A DNA stretch of 64,000 nt from Moorella mulderi DSM 14980 (GCF_001594015.1 NZ_LTBC01000004.1:140075-204074), one strand, 5' to 3'; shown: positions 27,098-35,183, counted from the stretch's first letter. Numbers and translations are program-made. The notes: generated by a model not told the origin, from the letters alone.

Positions 27098-27235
27098 ATG
27101 GCCGAACAAGAACACCTGCCGCAAGAGGAAGAATGGTTCGATTTAATGCCTGCCGAAAAGAAGCTAATCAGCATTAGCCTTGGGCTGGGGATTGTCTTGC
27201 TGGTAGTGCTCCTGCTGGTAACTCATACAATTTAA
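27098..27235 (+). CDS. Small single-span membrane protein
   Basis: A 45-residue protein: an acidic N-terminus (QEEEWFDLMPAEKK) followed by one membrane span (about residues 22-44, GLGIVLLVVLLLVTH). ATG at 27098 has AAAAGGAGG upstream. It lies 17 bases after the YeiH-type gene and just before a terminator, so it is the second gene of that operon. It may be a small accessory subunit; the lactate-permease-type carrier at 57220 also has a small membrane gene behind it. Confidence 0.7.
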   Translation: MAEQEHLPQEEEWFDLMPAEKKLISISLGLGIVLLVVLLLVTHTI

Positions 27236-27267
27236 GTAAAACAGCGAGGTTACGTTCCTTATATAAA

Positions 27268-27305
27268 CTCAAGGCCCTGGATTGCCGGGGCCTTGAGCTC
27301 TTTTT
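27268..27305 (+). terminator. Terminator of the YeiH-type operon
   Basis: CTCAAGGCCC (27268-27277) and GGGCCTTGAG (27288-27297) form a perfect 10-base-pair stem followed by CTCTTTTT. Confidence 0.9.
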
Positions 27306-27334
27306 ATAAATACCAAAAAAATTTTTTGCCGGCA

Positions 27335-27362
27335 GCAGGAAAACTGCCCTCGATAGCGAAAT
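27335..27362 (+). promoter_or_regulatory. Sigma-H-like promoter motif 3 (upstream of DsrM-like gene)
   Basis: GCAGGAAAA (27335-27343), 11 bases, AGCGAAAT (27355-27362). It is preceded by a GGCAG extension also seen in motif 2. The DsrM-like gene begins about 100 bases downstream. Confidence 0.55.
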
Positions 27363-27460
27363 AAAAAGAATGTTAACTAACGGGATTTTATAAATATCAT
27401 AGTCGCACTTGCGTGAACGTAAACATGCAGGGTAAGACAAGCTTTTGAGGAGGGCAGTTT

Positions 27461-28123
27461 ATGAATTTCTGGCAATCATTCATCGGTGGCGTTTTGCCGT
27501 ATGTATCTATCGCCATCCTGGTTTTGGGGCTGGGTTATAAAGTAGCATACTGGTATAATGCGCCCGCAAACCTGCACTGGGAACTTTTTCCCTACCCGCG
27601 TACCCTGGGAGGCCAGCTGGGCGAACTCGTGACAGAGGTTTTCACTCTCCGCAGCCTTTTTCACCATAACCGTAAATTATGGTTTCCGTCCCTGGTTATG
27701 CACTGGGGTATTTACTTAGTCGTCTTCTGGCTGTTTTTCTTGCTGTTGGGGGCCCCCTTCGCCATTTATCTGGGTGTGGCCGGTGGTGTTTTAGCCCTGA
27801 CAGGTTCCTGCCTGTTGCTTTTGTTCCGCTTATTTGCTGCCGAGCTGCGCCAGATTTCGGCGCCGGTGGAATATTTGAACCTGCTCTTTATCTTCCTGGT
27901 GGCCCTAGCTGCCCTCGCCAGTGGGGCTCTAAGTGATTTTGCTTTCAGGAGTTATTTTATCAGTTTGTTAACCTTGAAACCCCACTTACCCCTGCCGGGA
28001 AGCTACCTGATCTTTCTGTTGTTGTTGTGGCTTTTTATGATCTACATCCCTTTTACCCGTATGGCACACTTCGCCGTCAAGTATTTTACCTATCATAAGG
28101 TTAAGTGGGGTGAAATAGAATAA
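27461..28123 (+). CDS. DsrM/NarI-like membrane cytochrome b subunit
   Basis: A 220-residue protein with five to six membrane segments, of the nitrate reductase gamma/DsrM family. Histidines in VMHWGIYLV near residue 81 and FTRMAHFAVKYF near 205 are candidate heme b ligands. At 220 residues it is shorter than the DsrM at 49323 (330 residues). It would pass electrons from menaquinol to the DsrK-like partner, whose start codon overlaps its stop. It begins a DsrM-DsrK-DsrC-like set separate from the full DsrKJOPM operon. AGGAGGG precedes the ATG. Confidence 0.82.
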   Translation: MNFWQSFIGGVLPYVSIAILVLGLGYKVAYWYNAPANLHWELFPYPRTLGGQLGELVTEVFTLRSLFHHNRKLWFPSLVMHWGIYLVVFWLFFLLLGAPFAIYLGVAGGVLALTGSCLLLLFRLFAAELRQISAPVEYLNLLFIFLVALAALASGALSDFAFRSYFISLLTLKPHLPLPGSYLIFLLLLWLFMIYIPFTRMAHFAVKYFTYHKVKWGEIE

Positions 28124-29499
28124 TGCGTAAAGTTTTTGACGACTACCGGGTACTTTCCGATGAAACTCTAAAACCAGACGAGCCGCGGGTAGAGAAATTC
28201 CTGCAGGCCATGAAGAAATCCCTCCAGCAAAGAGATAACTGGACCTTTTGGTTACCCTATACTTTATCCCTGGATACCTGCATGAAGTGTGGTACCTGCG
28301 CTGAGGTCTGCCCGGTTTACCTGGCCAGCGGGAAGAAAGATATCTACCATCCGGTTTACCGTTCCGATATGTTGCGTAAAGTCTACAAGCGCTACTTCAC
28401 CCTGCCCGGGAGAATCTTTCCGGGCCTGGTAGGGGCGGAGGACCTGACGGAAGAGAAACTCAACGCCATGGCCGAGAACATTTACCGCTGCACCATCTGC
28501 CGGCGCTGCGCCTACGTCTGCCCGGTAGCCATCGATAACGGCGTCATTGCCCGGGAGGCCAGGAAGATTTTCGACGCTATTGATATTGCCCCTGACGAAC
28601 TCAAGAAAAACGGCACCCAGAAACAAGCAAAATTCGGTAACGCTACCGGCACGCCGGCCAACGCCTTTTTTGATATGATTGAATTTCTCGAGGAAGAGAT
28701 TGAGGATACAAAGGGTTATAAAGTTAAAATACCGGTTGATAAAGAGGGCGCCGAATACCTGCTCATGCATAATGCCGGTGACTACCTGGCCTTTGCCGAG
28801 ACGGTCATGGGTGCGGCTGAGGTCATGGATGCCGCCGGCGTTGACTGGACCTTAAATTCCCCGGCGACCGGCATCAACGATGCCGTTAATTACGGCGTAT
28901 TCTATAGCGATGTCGAATTTACTACTATTATAAAGGCCCATGTTGAAACAGCCAGGAAACTGGGGATTAAGACCCTGGTGGTTGGCGAGTGCGGCCATGC
29001 CTTTGAAGCGCTGAAGTATTTAATGTTAAGGCTCATACCCCCCGAGGAGAGACCCTTTGAGGTCAAGAGCATCCTGGAGCTGGAAGATGAATGGATCCGG
29101 GAAGGGCGGATTAAGGTTGACCCGGAAAAGAACCCGGAACCCGTTACCTACCACGATTCCTGTAAACTGGGCCGCCTGGGTGGCATGTATGAAGAGCCCC
29201 GTCGCATCCTCAAGGCCTGCTGCACTGATTTTCGCGAACTGACGCCCAACCGGGAAATGAGTATTTGCTGTGGTGGCGGTAGCGGTTTTGCTATCATGGA
29301 AAAGGGCGATTTCCGTAAATTCCGTATGGAGACCTACGGCAAGCTCAAAGCCGAGCAGCTGAAAGCCTCCGGGGCCAGTATCATCGCCCTGGCCTGTTCC
29401 AACTGCAAGGGCCAGTTTCGTGAGATCATCAATTACTATCAACTACCGGTACGCTTCGCCGGCGTCAGCGAACTGGTAGCCAACGCCCTGGTGCGTTAA
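28123..29499 (+). CDS. DsrK/HdrD-like iron-sulfur protein
   Basis: A 458-residue protein with two N-terminal 4Fe-4S motifs (CMKCGTCAEVCP near residue 50 and CTICRRCAYVCP near 125). The C-terminal half has two CCG-type segments (HDSCKLGRLGG near 345 and CCGGGSGF near 383), which bind the noncubane cluster used for disulfide or trisulfide reduction. It resembles DsrK and HdrD. It overlaps the membrane gene by one base. With DsrC encoded next, it likely reduces a DsrC-type disulfide using quinol electrons. Confidence 0.88.
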   Translation: MRKVFDDYRVLSDETLKPDEPRVEKFLQAMKKSLQQRDNWTFWLPYTLSLDTCMKCGTCAEVCPVYLASGKKDIYHPVYRSDMLRKVYKRYFTLPGRIFPGLVGAEDLTEEKLNAMAENIYRCTICRRCAYVCPVAIDNGVIAREARKIFDAIDIAPDELKKNGTQKQAKFGNATGTPANAFFDMIEFLEEEIEDTKGYKVKIPVDKEGAEYLLMHNAGDYLAFAETVMGAAEVMDAAGVDWTLNSPATGINDAVNYGVFYSDVEFTTIIKAHVETARKLGIKTLVVGECGHAFEALKYLMLRLIPPEERPFEVKSILELEDEWIREGRIKVDPEKNPEPVTYHDSCKLGRLGGMYEEPRRILKACCTDFRELTPNREMSICCGGGSGFAIMEKGDFRKFRMETYGKLKAEQLKASGASIIALACSNCKGQFREIINYYQLPVRFAGVSELVANALVR

Positions 29500-29561
29500 A
29501 AGCTGCTGCCACGTATTAGAGAATAAGAACAAGGAATGTTTAACAATCATGGTGTTATTAG

Positions 29562-29594
29562 CCTGTAGCCTAAATACAAAGGTACAGGTATAAT
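29562..29594 (+). promoter_or_regulatory. Promoter and inverted repeat before dsrC
   Basis: CCTGTAGCCT (29562-29571) faces AGGTACAGG (29580-29588), an inverted repeat of about nine bases, immediately followed by TATAAT (29589-29594). The -35 box is poor, as expected of an activated or repressed promoter. dsrC starts 25 bases later. Confidence 0.45.
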
Positions 29595-29618
29595 AAAATA
29601 TAGCAGGAGGTGTTGGCC

Positions 29619-29936
29619 ATGCCAGCAATTAATGTTGGTGGCATCGAAATTGAAGTTGATGAGGACGGTTTCATCGCCGACCCCAGCAAGTGGAATGAGG
29701 CCGTAGCCAAAGCCCTGGCCGAAACCGAAGGGGTAACCGAACTGACCGAGGATCACTGGAAGGTAGTTAACTACCTGCGCCAGTATTACCAGCAGTTCGG
29801 TATTGCCCCCATGATCCGCAAACTCTGCAAGGAAACAGGCTATAGCCTGAAGCAGATCTACGATCTCTTTCCCAGCGGCCCGGCTAAAGGGGCCTGCAAG
29901 ATCGCCGGTTTGCCCAAGCCAACCGGTTGCGTGTAA
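29619..29936 (+). CDS. dsrC: DsrC sulfur-carrier protein
   Basis: A 105-residue DsrC. Its C-terminal arm has both conserved cysteines: CysB in KGACKIAG and CysA as the penultimate residue, with ten residues between them, as needed to form the DsrC trisulfide in sulfite reduction. The helical body includes LTEDHWKVVNYLRQYY. The upstream in-frame GTG at 29610 is less likely; AGGAGG lies 11 bases before ATG 29619. It follows the DsrMK-like pair and precedes a second DsrC-like gene. Confidence 0.95.
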   Translation: MPAINVGGIEIEVDEDGFIADPSKWNEAVAKALAETEGVTELTEDHWKVVNYLRQYYQQFGIAPMIRKLCKETGYSLKQIYDLFPSGPAKGACKIAGLPKPTGCV

Positions 29937-29954
29937 AGTAAAATATAAAAAGGG

Positions 29955-29982
29955 AGGCCAGCGCGCCAGTGCTGGCCTTTAT
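29955..29982 (+). terminator. Hairpin between the two dsrC genes
   Basis: AGGCCAGC (29955-29962) and GCTGGCCT (29971-29978) form a perfect stem followed by TTATAT. It could reduce read-through from dsrC into the second DsrC-like gene. Confidence 0.55.
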
Positions 29983-30008
29983 ATCAATTCGGGGGAGGAT
30001 GGTAGAAG

Positions 30009-30263
30009 GTGCTGCCACCAGATGATAAAAAAAGAGAAATTACTGCTAGGGCCAGGCAGAGGGGCATTATCTTAAACGAAGACCACTGGAAATTAATAGC
30101 CATTAGCTATGAGTACTATGACCAGCACCGGACCATCTGTACCTTGCGTAACCTGATTAAACTGAGTGGCCTGGAAAAAAAGCAGATTTATAAACTTTTC
30201 CCGGGTAATCCCATTGGCGAAATCAGCCAGATTACTGGCCTGCCCATGCCAAAGGAGTGTTAA
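30009..30263 (+). CDS. DsrC/TusE-like protein lacking one cysteine
   Basis: An 84-residue DsrC-fold protein. LNEDHWKLIAISYEYYDQ aligns with the DsrC helix-turn region. The N-terminal extension of DsrC (about 30 residues) is missing. At the C-terminus the last residue is the CysA equivalent, but the CysB position is Ser (in GEISQITG). It thus cannot form the intramolecular CysA-CysB bond of canonical DsrC and resembles TusE-like carriers. GTG start at 30009. The divergent sulfite reductase gene follows by three bases, suggesting partnership. Confidence 0.8.
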   Translation: MLPPDDKKREITARARQRGIILNEDHWKLIAISYEYYDQHRTICTLRNLIKLSGLEKKQIYKLFPGNPIGEISQITGLPMPKEC

Positions 30264-30266
30264 GTT

Positions 30267-31391
30267 TTGCCCGGAGATAGCAAGGAGTTCCCCCTCTGCC
30301 ACGAGCTTATGAAAGGACGTTCCCCCAGCCATGTCCGGGAATTAAGCAATAGTCGTTATCCCCTGGCCATGTATGAACATGGCCTGGCGACAGGGGAAAC
30401 TGCTTACGGCCATGGGGGGTATATTAGTATACCGGAATTACCTTCCGGCGTAGCGGTACGCAACAGCTGCCGGCCAGAGATAATTGAGGAATCGGCCTAC
30501 TTGCGCATCCTGCCCCCGGCAGGGGGGTGGCTATCGGCAGTAACCCTGGAAAAATTGGCTTCTTGTGCCGAAACCTATGGTAAAGGCCTCATCCACCTCA
30601 CCAGTGGTGGTACCATTGAAATCTATACTACAAGGGAGCAAATGGTCCCCATGGTCAGGGAATTAAACGCCGCGGGCCTGGATATCGGTTCTACCGGCAA
30701 TGACCTGCGCTGCTTAACAGCCTGCTGCGGCCCGGCCAGGTGTGATATGGCCCTGATCGATGCCCCGGCCCTGGCTACCTACCTGGGACAGCGCTTTATA
30801 GATGAACAGCAATATCCCGGTTACCCTCAGAAGGTGAAAAGTGGGGTTGCCGGTTGCCCCAATGATTGCATCCGGGCCATGATGCAAAAGGACCACTCCT
30901 TTATTGGCGTTTACCGTGATTTGCCGCAAATAAATAACGAAGTCCTGGCTGCCTGGCAGGAGGCCGGCGGTGACCTGGCCGGGCTGATTGCGGCCTGCCC
31001 GGCCGGAGCTTTAACCTGGACAGGTACCACCCTGGCCATAGTGCCGAACAAATGCTGGCACTGTATGGCCTGCATCAACCTCTGCCCGGCCATCCGTCCC
31101 GGACGGGAGCGGGGCGTGGCCTGGGTGGCAGGGGGTAAGTATGGCCACCGCGGCCCCCAGGGTCCTATGGTGGGTTATGTCCTAGTGCCCTTTATCCCCG
31201 TCAAGGATGATGATTATACGGCCATCGGCGATCTCTTTGGTGCCTTCCTGGAACTCTGGGCTGATAATGCCAGGAAGAAAGAACGGGTGGGGGACTTTAT
31301 CGCCCGGGTTGGTCCCCTCTGGGTGCTCAAGGAACTGGGCCTGAAGGTCGAGCCCCAGATCCTTTTAAGTCCCAAAAGAAATGGATTTTAA
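30267..31391 (+). CDS. Divergent dissimilatory sulfite reductase alpha-type subunit (DsrA2)
   Basis: A 374-residue siroheme sulfite reductase subunit, about 100 residues shorter than canonical DsrA. Cluster ligands are present as C-x5-C in the TACCGPARCDM segment near residue 150 and C-x3-C in GCPNDC near 197; a ferredoxin insert CWHCMACINLCP lies near 258. The N-terminal region typical of DsrA is reduced. TTG at 30267 has AAAGGAG nine bases upstream. It pairs with the next gene as an alpha-beta unit. Archaeal-type or anaerobic (Asr-like) sulfite reductases are alternatives, but pairing with DsrC and DsrB favours Dsr. Confidence 0.8.
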   Translation: MPGDSKEFPLCHELMKGRSPSHVRELSNSRYPLAMYEHGLATGETAYGHGGYISIPELPSGVAVRNSCRPEIIEESAYLRILPPAGGWLSAVTLEKLASCAETYGKGLIHLTSGGTIEIYTTREQMVPMVRELNAAGLDIGSTGNDLRCLTACCGPARCDMALIDAPALATYLGQRFIDEQQYPGYPQKVKSGVAGCPNDCIRAMMQKDHSFIGVYRDLPQINNEVLAAWQEAGGDLAGLIAACPAGALTWTGTTLAIVPNKCWHCMACINLCPAIRPGRERGVAWVAGGKYGHRGPQGPMVGYVLVPFIPVKDDDYTAIGDLFGAFLELWADNARKKERVGDFIARVGPLWVLKELGLKVEPQILLSPKRNGF

Positions 31392-31396
31392 AGGAG

Positions 31397-32479
31397 GTGG
31401 CCGGGGTGAGCGCACCTGACCTGCCGGCCGGCATTATGCCCGACTACCGCCGGGAAATACCTGCTGAGTTGCTGGCCCGCCAGGGCAGCTGGGTATGGCA
31501 TGAAGTGGTACAACCTGGCGTCCTTCGCCACCTGGCAGCGGATGGCAGCGAACTTTTAACGGTACGCATCCTGTTGCCCCCCAACGGGCTCTTGAGCGCC
31601 AGCACCTTGCGGGATCTCGCTCGCTGGATCCGGGAGTATGCTTTAACCGGCCGCCGGACGAGCCGCCAGGGTTTCGAGTTTGTAGGTGTCAGGCCAGAAA
31701 AACTGGAAAAATTTCTAGCCGAATTGCAAGCCGCCGGTTTCCCGGCCGGTGGTACAGGCAAGTCCCTGCACCAGATAAAATGCTGCACCTCCTTTATCCA
31801 CTGCCAGAATGCCGCTGTTGATGCACCCAGTATTGCCCAGGCGATAACTGATTACTTTTACCGGGACTTTTTACAACAGGATTTGCCGGCTCCTTTAAAG
31901 ATTTCTATCGGTGGTTGTCCCAACCAGTGCGGCGGCGGTGTGGAAGCCGATATTGGTATTTTGGGTCTATATGATTCCGTACCAGAGGTGGACGAGGCCA
32001 GCTTCCTGGCCGCCAATATCGACATTGGCCTCCTGGTATCCTGGTGTCCCACGGGAGCCATCCGGCCCCGGCAAACTGAGAAGGGAACTATGGTAACCAT
32101 TGATGTCGATCGTTGCGTGCGTTGCACTTCCTGCGTCCAGGTGGCCCCTGAAGGTATTAGCCTGAAGAAAAAGAGCTACGTGGCCATTGCCGTAGGCGGT
32201 CATGGCGGCAATAGCTGCAAGGGGCCCGAAATGGCGGCCATCGTCTTTCCCCGGGTACCGGCCCGGCCCCTGGACTATAGCGCCATCATTGACCGCATCG
32301 AGGTCATTATCAACTACTGGCGCAGGGCAGGAAAACCCGGTGAAAGGCTGGCCGGGTTTATCGAACGTACGGGCTGGAGCGATTTTTTAGAAACAATCGG
32401 TGCCAGCCCGGTGGAGGAACTGGTGGATAAACGGCTGCCCCAAACAAGCATTCGCCGCGACCTGCATTTTCGCTATTAG
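31397..32479 (+). CDS. Divergent dissimilatory sulfite reductase beta-type subunit (DsrB2)
   Basis: A 360-residue partner of DsrA2. It has C-x5-C in KCCTSFIHCQNAAVDA near residue 131 and C-x3-C in GGCPNQCGGG near 172, a complete siroheme-4Fe-4S set. Canonical DsrB here has a double Cys (ACCLNMC); this protein has Gly in the first position and an extra Cys upstream. The ferredoxin insert reads CVRCTSCVQVAPEG, so the fourth cluster cysteine is missing. It is followed by a CbiA/DsrN-type amidase. GTG/ATG start choice near 31397 is tentative; AAGGAGGTGG lies around 31391-31400. Confidence 0.8.
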   Translation: MAGVSAPDLPAGIMPDYRREIPAELLARQGSWVWHEVVQPGVLRHLAADGSELLTVRILLPPNGLLSASTLRDLARWIREYALTGRRTSRQGFEFVGVRPEKLEKFLAELQAAGFPAGGTGKSLHQIKCCTSFIHCQNAAVDAPSIAQAITDYFYRDFLQQDLPAPLKISIGGCPNQCGGGVEADIGILGLYDSVPEVDEASFLAANIDIGLLVSWCPTGAIRPRQTEKGTMVTIDVDRCVRCTSCVQVAPEGISLKKKSYVAIAVGGHGGNSCKGPEMAAIVFPRVPARPLDYSAIIDRIEVIINYWRRAGKPGERLAGFIERTGWSDFLETIGASPVEELVDKRLPQTSIRRDLHFRY

Positions 32480-32496
32480 GGGGAGGTGGAGGGAAG

Positions 32497-33873
32497 CTGC
32501 GCCTGGTAATCGCCGCGCCCCACGGGCGCTCTGGTAAAACAACCATTACCCTGGGCTTAATTGTCGCCCTGCGGCAAAGGGGCCTGGTAATCCAGCCCTT
32601 TAAGAAAGGGCCGGATTTCATCGACCCCAGCTGGTTGACCCTGGCCGCTGGCCGTCCCTGCCGCAACCTGGATTTATATTTTCTCCCGCCGGAAAAATTG
32701 GAGCAACATTTCAGCGCTGGCTGCCGGGGTGCTGACCTGGGGCTAATAGAAGGGGCCATGGGGCTCTTTGACGGCCTGGATTTGGAGGGGAGCAACAGCA
32801 CGGCGGCCATTGCCTGTACCCTTAAATGCCCGGTGGTTTTAGTTATTGATGCCGTTCGCATGACCAGGAGCGCGGCAGCCATGGTCCAGGGCTTTCAAAA
32901 TTTTGATCCCCGGGTAAGGATAGCCGGCGTCATTTTAAACCAGGTGGCCCGTCCCCGGCATGAAGATATGTTGCGGCGCTCCATTGAGCACTATACCGGC
33001 TTACCGGTCCTGGGAGCCCTGCCTAAAAAGAGGGATTTTGTTATTCCCGACCGTCACTTGGGGCTGATCCCGGCTGCAGAAAACGAAAGCATCCATGCCG
33101 CCCTGGCAGCCACCGGGGCAGCCATAGCAGCGAACGTTGACCTGGACGCCATGCTGGCCATTGCCAGCCAGGTCCCGGCCCTGCCTCCCGGGCCGGAATG
33201 GCAGCAACCGCCTTTACCACAGGTGCGCCTGGGTATCTTTCAAGATCGCGCTTTTACCTTTTATTACCCGGAAAACCTGGAGGCCCTGGAGCAGGCCGGT
33301 GCGCAAGTGATTACCATAGATAGCCTGCAAGATGAAAAGCTGCCGGCCATTGACGGCCTTTATATAGGGGGCGGGTTTCCCGAGGTTTTTGCCGGACAGC
33401 TGGAGGCCAATGTATCTCTCCGCAAGGCAGTCAAAAGGGCTGTAGCTGAAGGCATGCCCGTTTATGCCGAGTGCGGCGGGCTGATGTACCTGGCCAGGCG
33501 TCTTAATTATCAGGGACGCTGGTATGAGATGAGCGGCTCTTTGCCCTTGGATGTCACCATGTCCTCCCGGCCCCAGGGCCACGGCTATACAACTATGCTG
33601 GTGGAAGGGGAGAGCCCCTTTTTAGCCCGGGGTAGCATCATTAAAGGCCATGAGTTTCATCATTCCCGGGTAATTAATTTAGACCGCCAGGCCGTGGGTT
33701 TTCTTTACCGGGTGCAGCGCGGCTTTGGTATCGACGGCCGGGTGGACGGCATCCTTTATAACAGGGTCCTGGCCGGGTACAATCATCTCTATGCTCCCAC
33801 CCACCCCGAATGGGCGGCGAACCTGGTGGGCCTGGCAGCCGGTAAAAGAAAAATAAAAACGGCAACATTGTAA
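32497..33873 (+). CDS. dsrN: CbiA/DsrN-type siroheme or cobyrinate amidase
   Basis: A CbiA-family protein of about 458 residues: an N-terminal P-loop (PHGRSGKTT near residue 8) dethiobiotin-synthetase-like domain and a C-terminal class I glutaminase domain with nucleophile Cys in YAECGGLMYL near 328. In dsr loci this family member is DsrN, which makes siroheme amide for DsrAB; otherwise it makes cobyrinic acid a,c-diamide for B12. Its place directly after dsrB2 favours DsrN. No ATG, GTG or TTG precedes the P-loop in frame; CTG at 32497, with GGGGGAGGTG nine bases upstream, is the apparent start. Confidence 0.82.
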   Translation: MRLVIAAPHGRSGKTTITLGLIVALRQRGLVIQPFKKGPDFIDPSWLTLAAGRPCRNLDLYFLPPEKLEQHFSAGCRGADLGLIEGAMGLFDGLDLEGSNSTAAIACTLKCPVVLVIDAVRMTRSAAAMVQGFQNFDPRVRIAGVILNQVARPRHEDMLRRSIEHYTGLPVLGALPKKRDFVIPDRHLGLIPAAENESIHAALAATGAAIAANVDLDAMLAIASQVPALPPGPEWQQPPLPQVRLGIFQDRAFTFYYPENLEALEQAGAQVITIDSLQDEKLPAIDGLYIGGGFPEVFAGQLEANVSLRKAVKRAVAEGMPVYAECGGLMYLARRLNYQGRWYEMSGSLPLDVTMSSRPQGHGYTTMLVEGESPFLARGSIIKGHEFHHSRVINLDRQAVGFLYRVQRGFGIDGRVDGILYNRVLAGYNHLYAPTHPEWAANLVGLAAGKRKIKTATL

Positions 33874-33896
33874 GGGGAATAAGGAGGAGCTTTGCT

Positions 33897-34798
33897 ATGG
33901 GGTAGGAGAAAGGTTAAAGAAATTACGGGAAGAGCGGGGCATATCCCTGGAGGAACTGGCCGACCGTCTGGATATTGCCCCGGACTGTATGGCCGAAGTA
34001 GAAAAGGGTACCAGGCGCCTTTCGACAGCTACCCTGGCGGAGGTGGCCGGTATTTTAAATGTAGATATTAGTTACTTTACAGAGGAAAATGGTAACAAGG
34101 ACCAAAATACTGTGGGGGCCAGGCTGCGGCGCTTGCGGGAACAAAAGGGGATAACCTTGAGCGAATTGAGCCGCCGTTCCGGTGTCTCCCTGGCCCATAT
34201 CAGCGAGATCGAGCGCTCACGGTCGACGGCCTCGTTAAAAACTCTCGAGAAACTGGCTGCCGTCCTGGAGGTGTCCCCCAGTTCCCTCCTGCGTTCCAGC
34301 CAGGAGGATACCCTGGGCAATAAATTAAAGCGCTTGCGGGAAAAGATGGGCCTGACCCAGAAGGAGCTGGCCCAGCAGGTGGGTATTTCCCACAGCCTTA
34401 TCGGCCAGATCGAAACGGACCGCATCCAGCCTTCCCTGGCAACATTAAGCAGCCTGGCCGAAGCCCTAGGGGTATCAACCTGCTACTTCCTCATGGAGGA
34501 AGAGGAGGAAGATTTATACCTGGATTATCGCCTGGCGGCCGACATCCGGGAGGCCCTGCGACGCCCGGTTCTCCAGCAAATTGTACGCGCCCTGGCCGAA
34601 TGGGAAGAAATGGAGATCAGGGGGTTGCTGGATTTCTTGCATTCATTGAATGAAAACCGGCGCCCTTTAAGTGCAGGTGCCGAAGACCAGTATCAAGAAA
34701 TACGGAGTTTTGTGAGCCATGCTAAAGAGGATGAGCGCAACCTGGTACTGAACTTGATCAGGTTATTGCAAGGGAATTCACGGGAGGAAGAAGTTTAG
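33897..34798 (+). CDS. Triple-HTH XRE-family regulator, apparent start frameshift
   Basis: Encodes three tandem Cro/CI-type helix-turn-helix domains: about 33902-34090, 34112-34310 and 34316-34500, each starting with a GxRLxxLRE-like helix, followed by a C-terminal helical region. ATG at 33897 has AAGGAGGAG at an ideal distance but reads ATG-GGG-TAG. The intact first HTH continues in the frame shifted by one base, from GTA at 33902. One more G in the GGGG run would restore a normal start. Either the base is missing, or translation begins elsewhere (ATG 33989, within HTH1). It lies between the dsrAB2 set and TusA-SelD, and is a likely local regulator. Confidence 0.65.
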
Positions 34799-35034
34799 TG
34801 ACCCGTAAAGTACTTGATTGCCGGGGTATGAACTGTACCGGGCCGTTAATGGCCACGGCAAAACAGATGCAAAAGCTTAAACCAGGGGACTTGCTGGAAG
34901 TATGGGTTGATGACCTGGCCTCGGAATTTGATTTACCGGCCTGGTGCCAGCAGGCCGGACATACCATTGTCAGTAAAGAGATAAAGGACGATTATTACTC
35001 CTACCTGATCCGGAAGAAAGGTTCCAGAGTATAG
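34798..35034 (+). CDS. tusA: TusA-family sulfur-carrier protein
   Basis: A 78-residue TusA/SirA/YedF-fold protein. LDCRGMNCTGPLM has the key Cys, but the family CPxP motif reads CTGP, so the first proline is replaced. TusA proteins carry sulfane sulfur or assist selenium metabolism. GTG at 34798 overlaps the stop of the regulator gene by one base. Upstream of selD and among dsr genes, either a sulfur-relay or a selenium role is possible; YedF of selenium loci is a longer protein. Confidence 0.8.
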   Translation: MTRKVLDCRGMNCTGPLMATAKQMQKLKPGDLLEVWVDDLASEFDLPAWCQQAGHTIVSKEIKDDYYSYLIRKKGSRV

Positions 35035-35089
35035 GTGTATACTTTGCTTTCCCTGTATCCTTGAATACTATCACGATACTACCCGCTCA

Positions 35090-35114
35090 GAAGGTGCCCT
35101 TAAGGGCCTTTTTA
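35090..35114 (+). terminator. Terminator after tusA
   Basis: CCCTTAAGGG with flanking AAGG and CCTT around 35090-35110, followed by TTTTTA: a small stem with a T-run. It probably ends the regulator-tusA transcript before selD. Confidence 0.5.
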
Positions 35115-35183
35115 TTATGCCTTTTTGTCATACATGGCATGGCTAAAAGCTGGTAAAATAAGAGGAGAAAGGGGGGCAAAATA

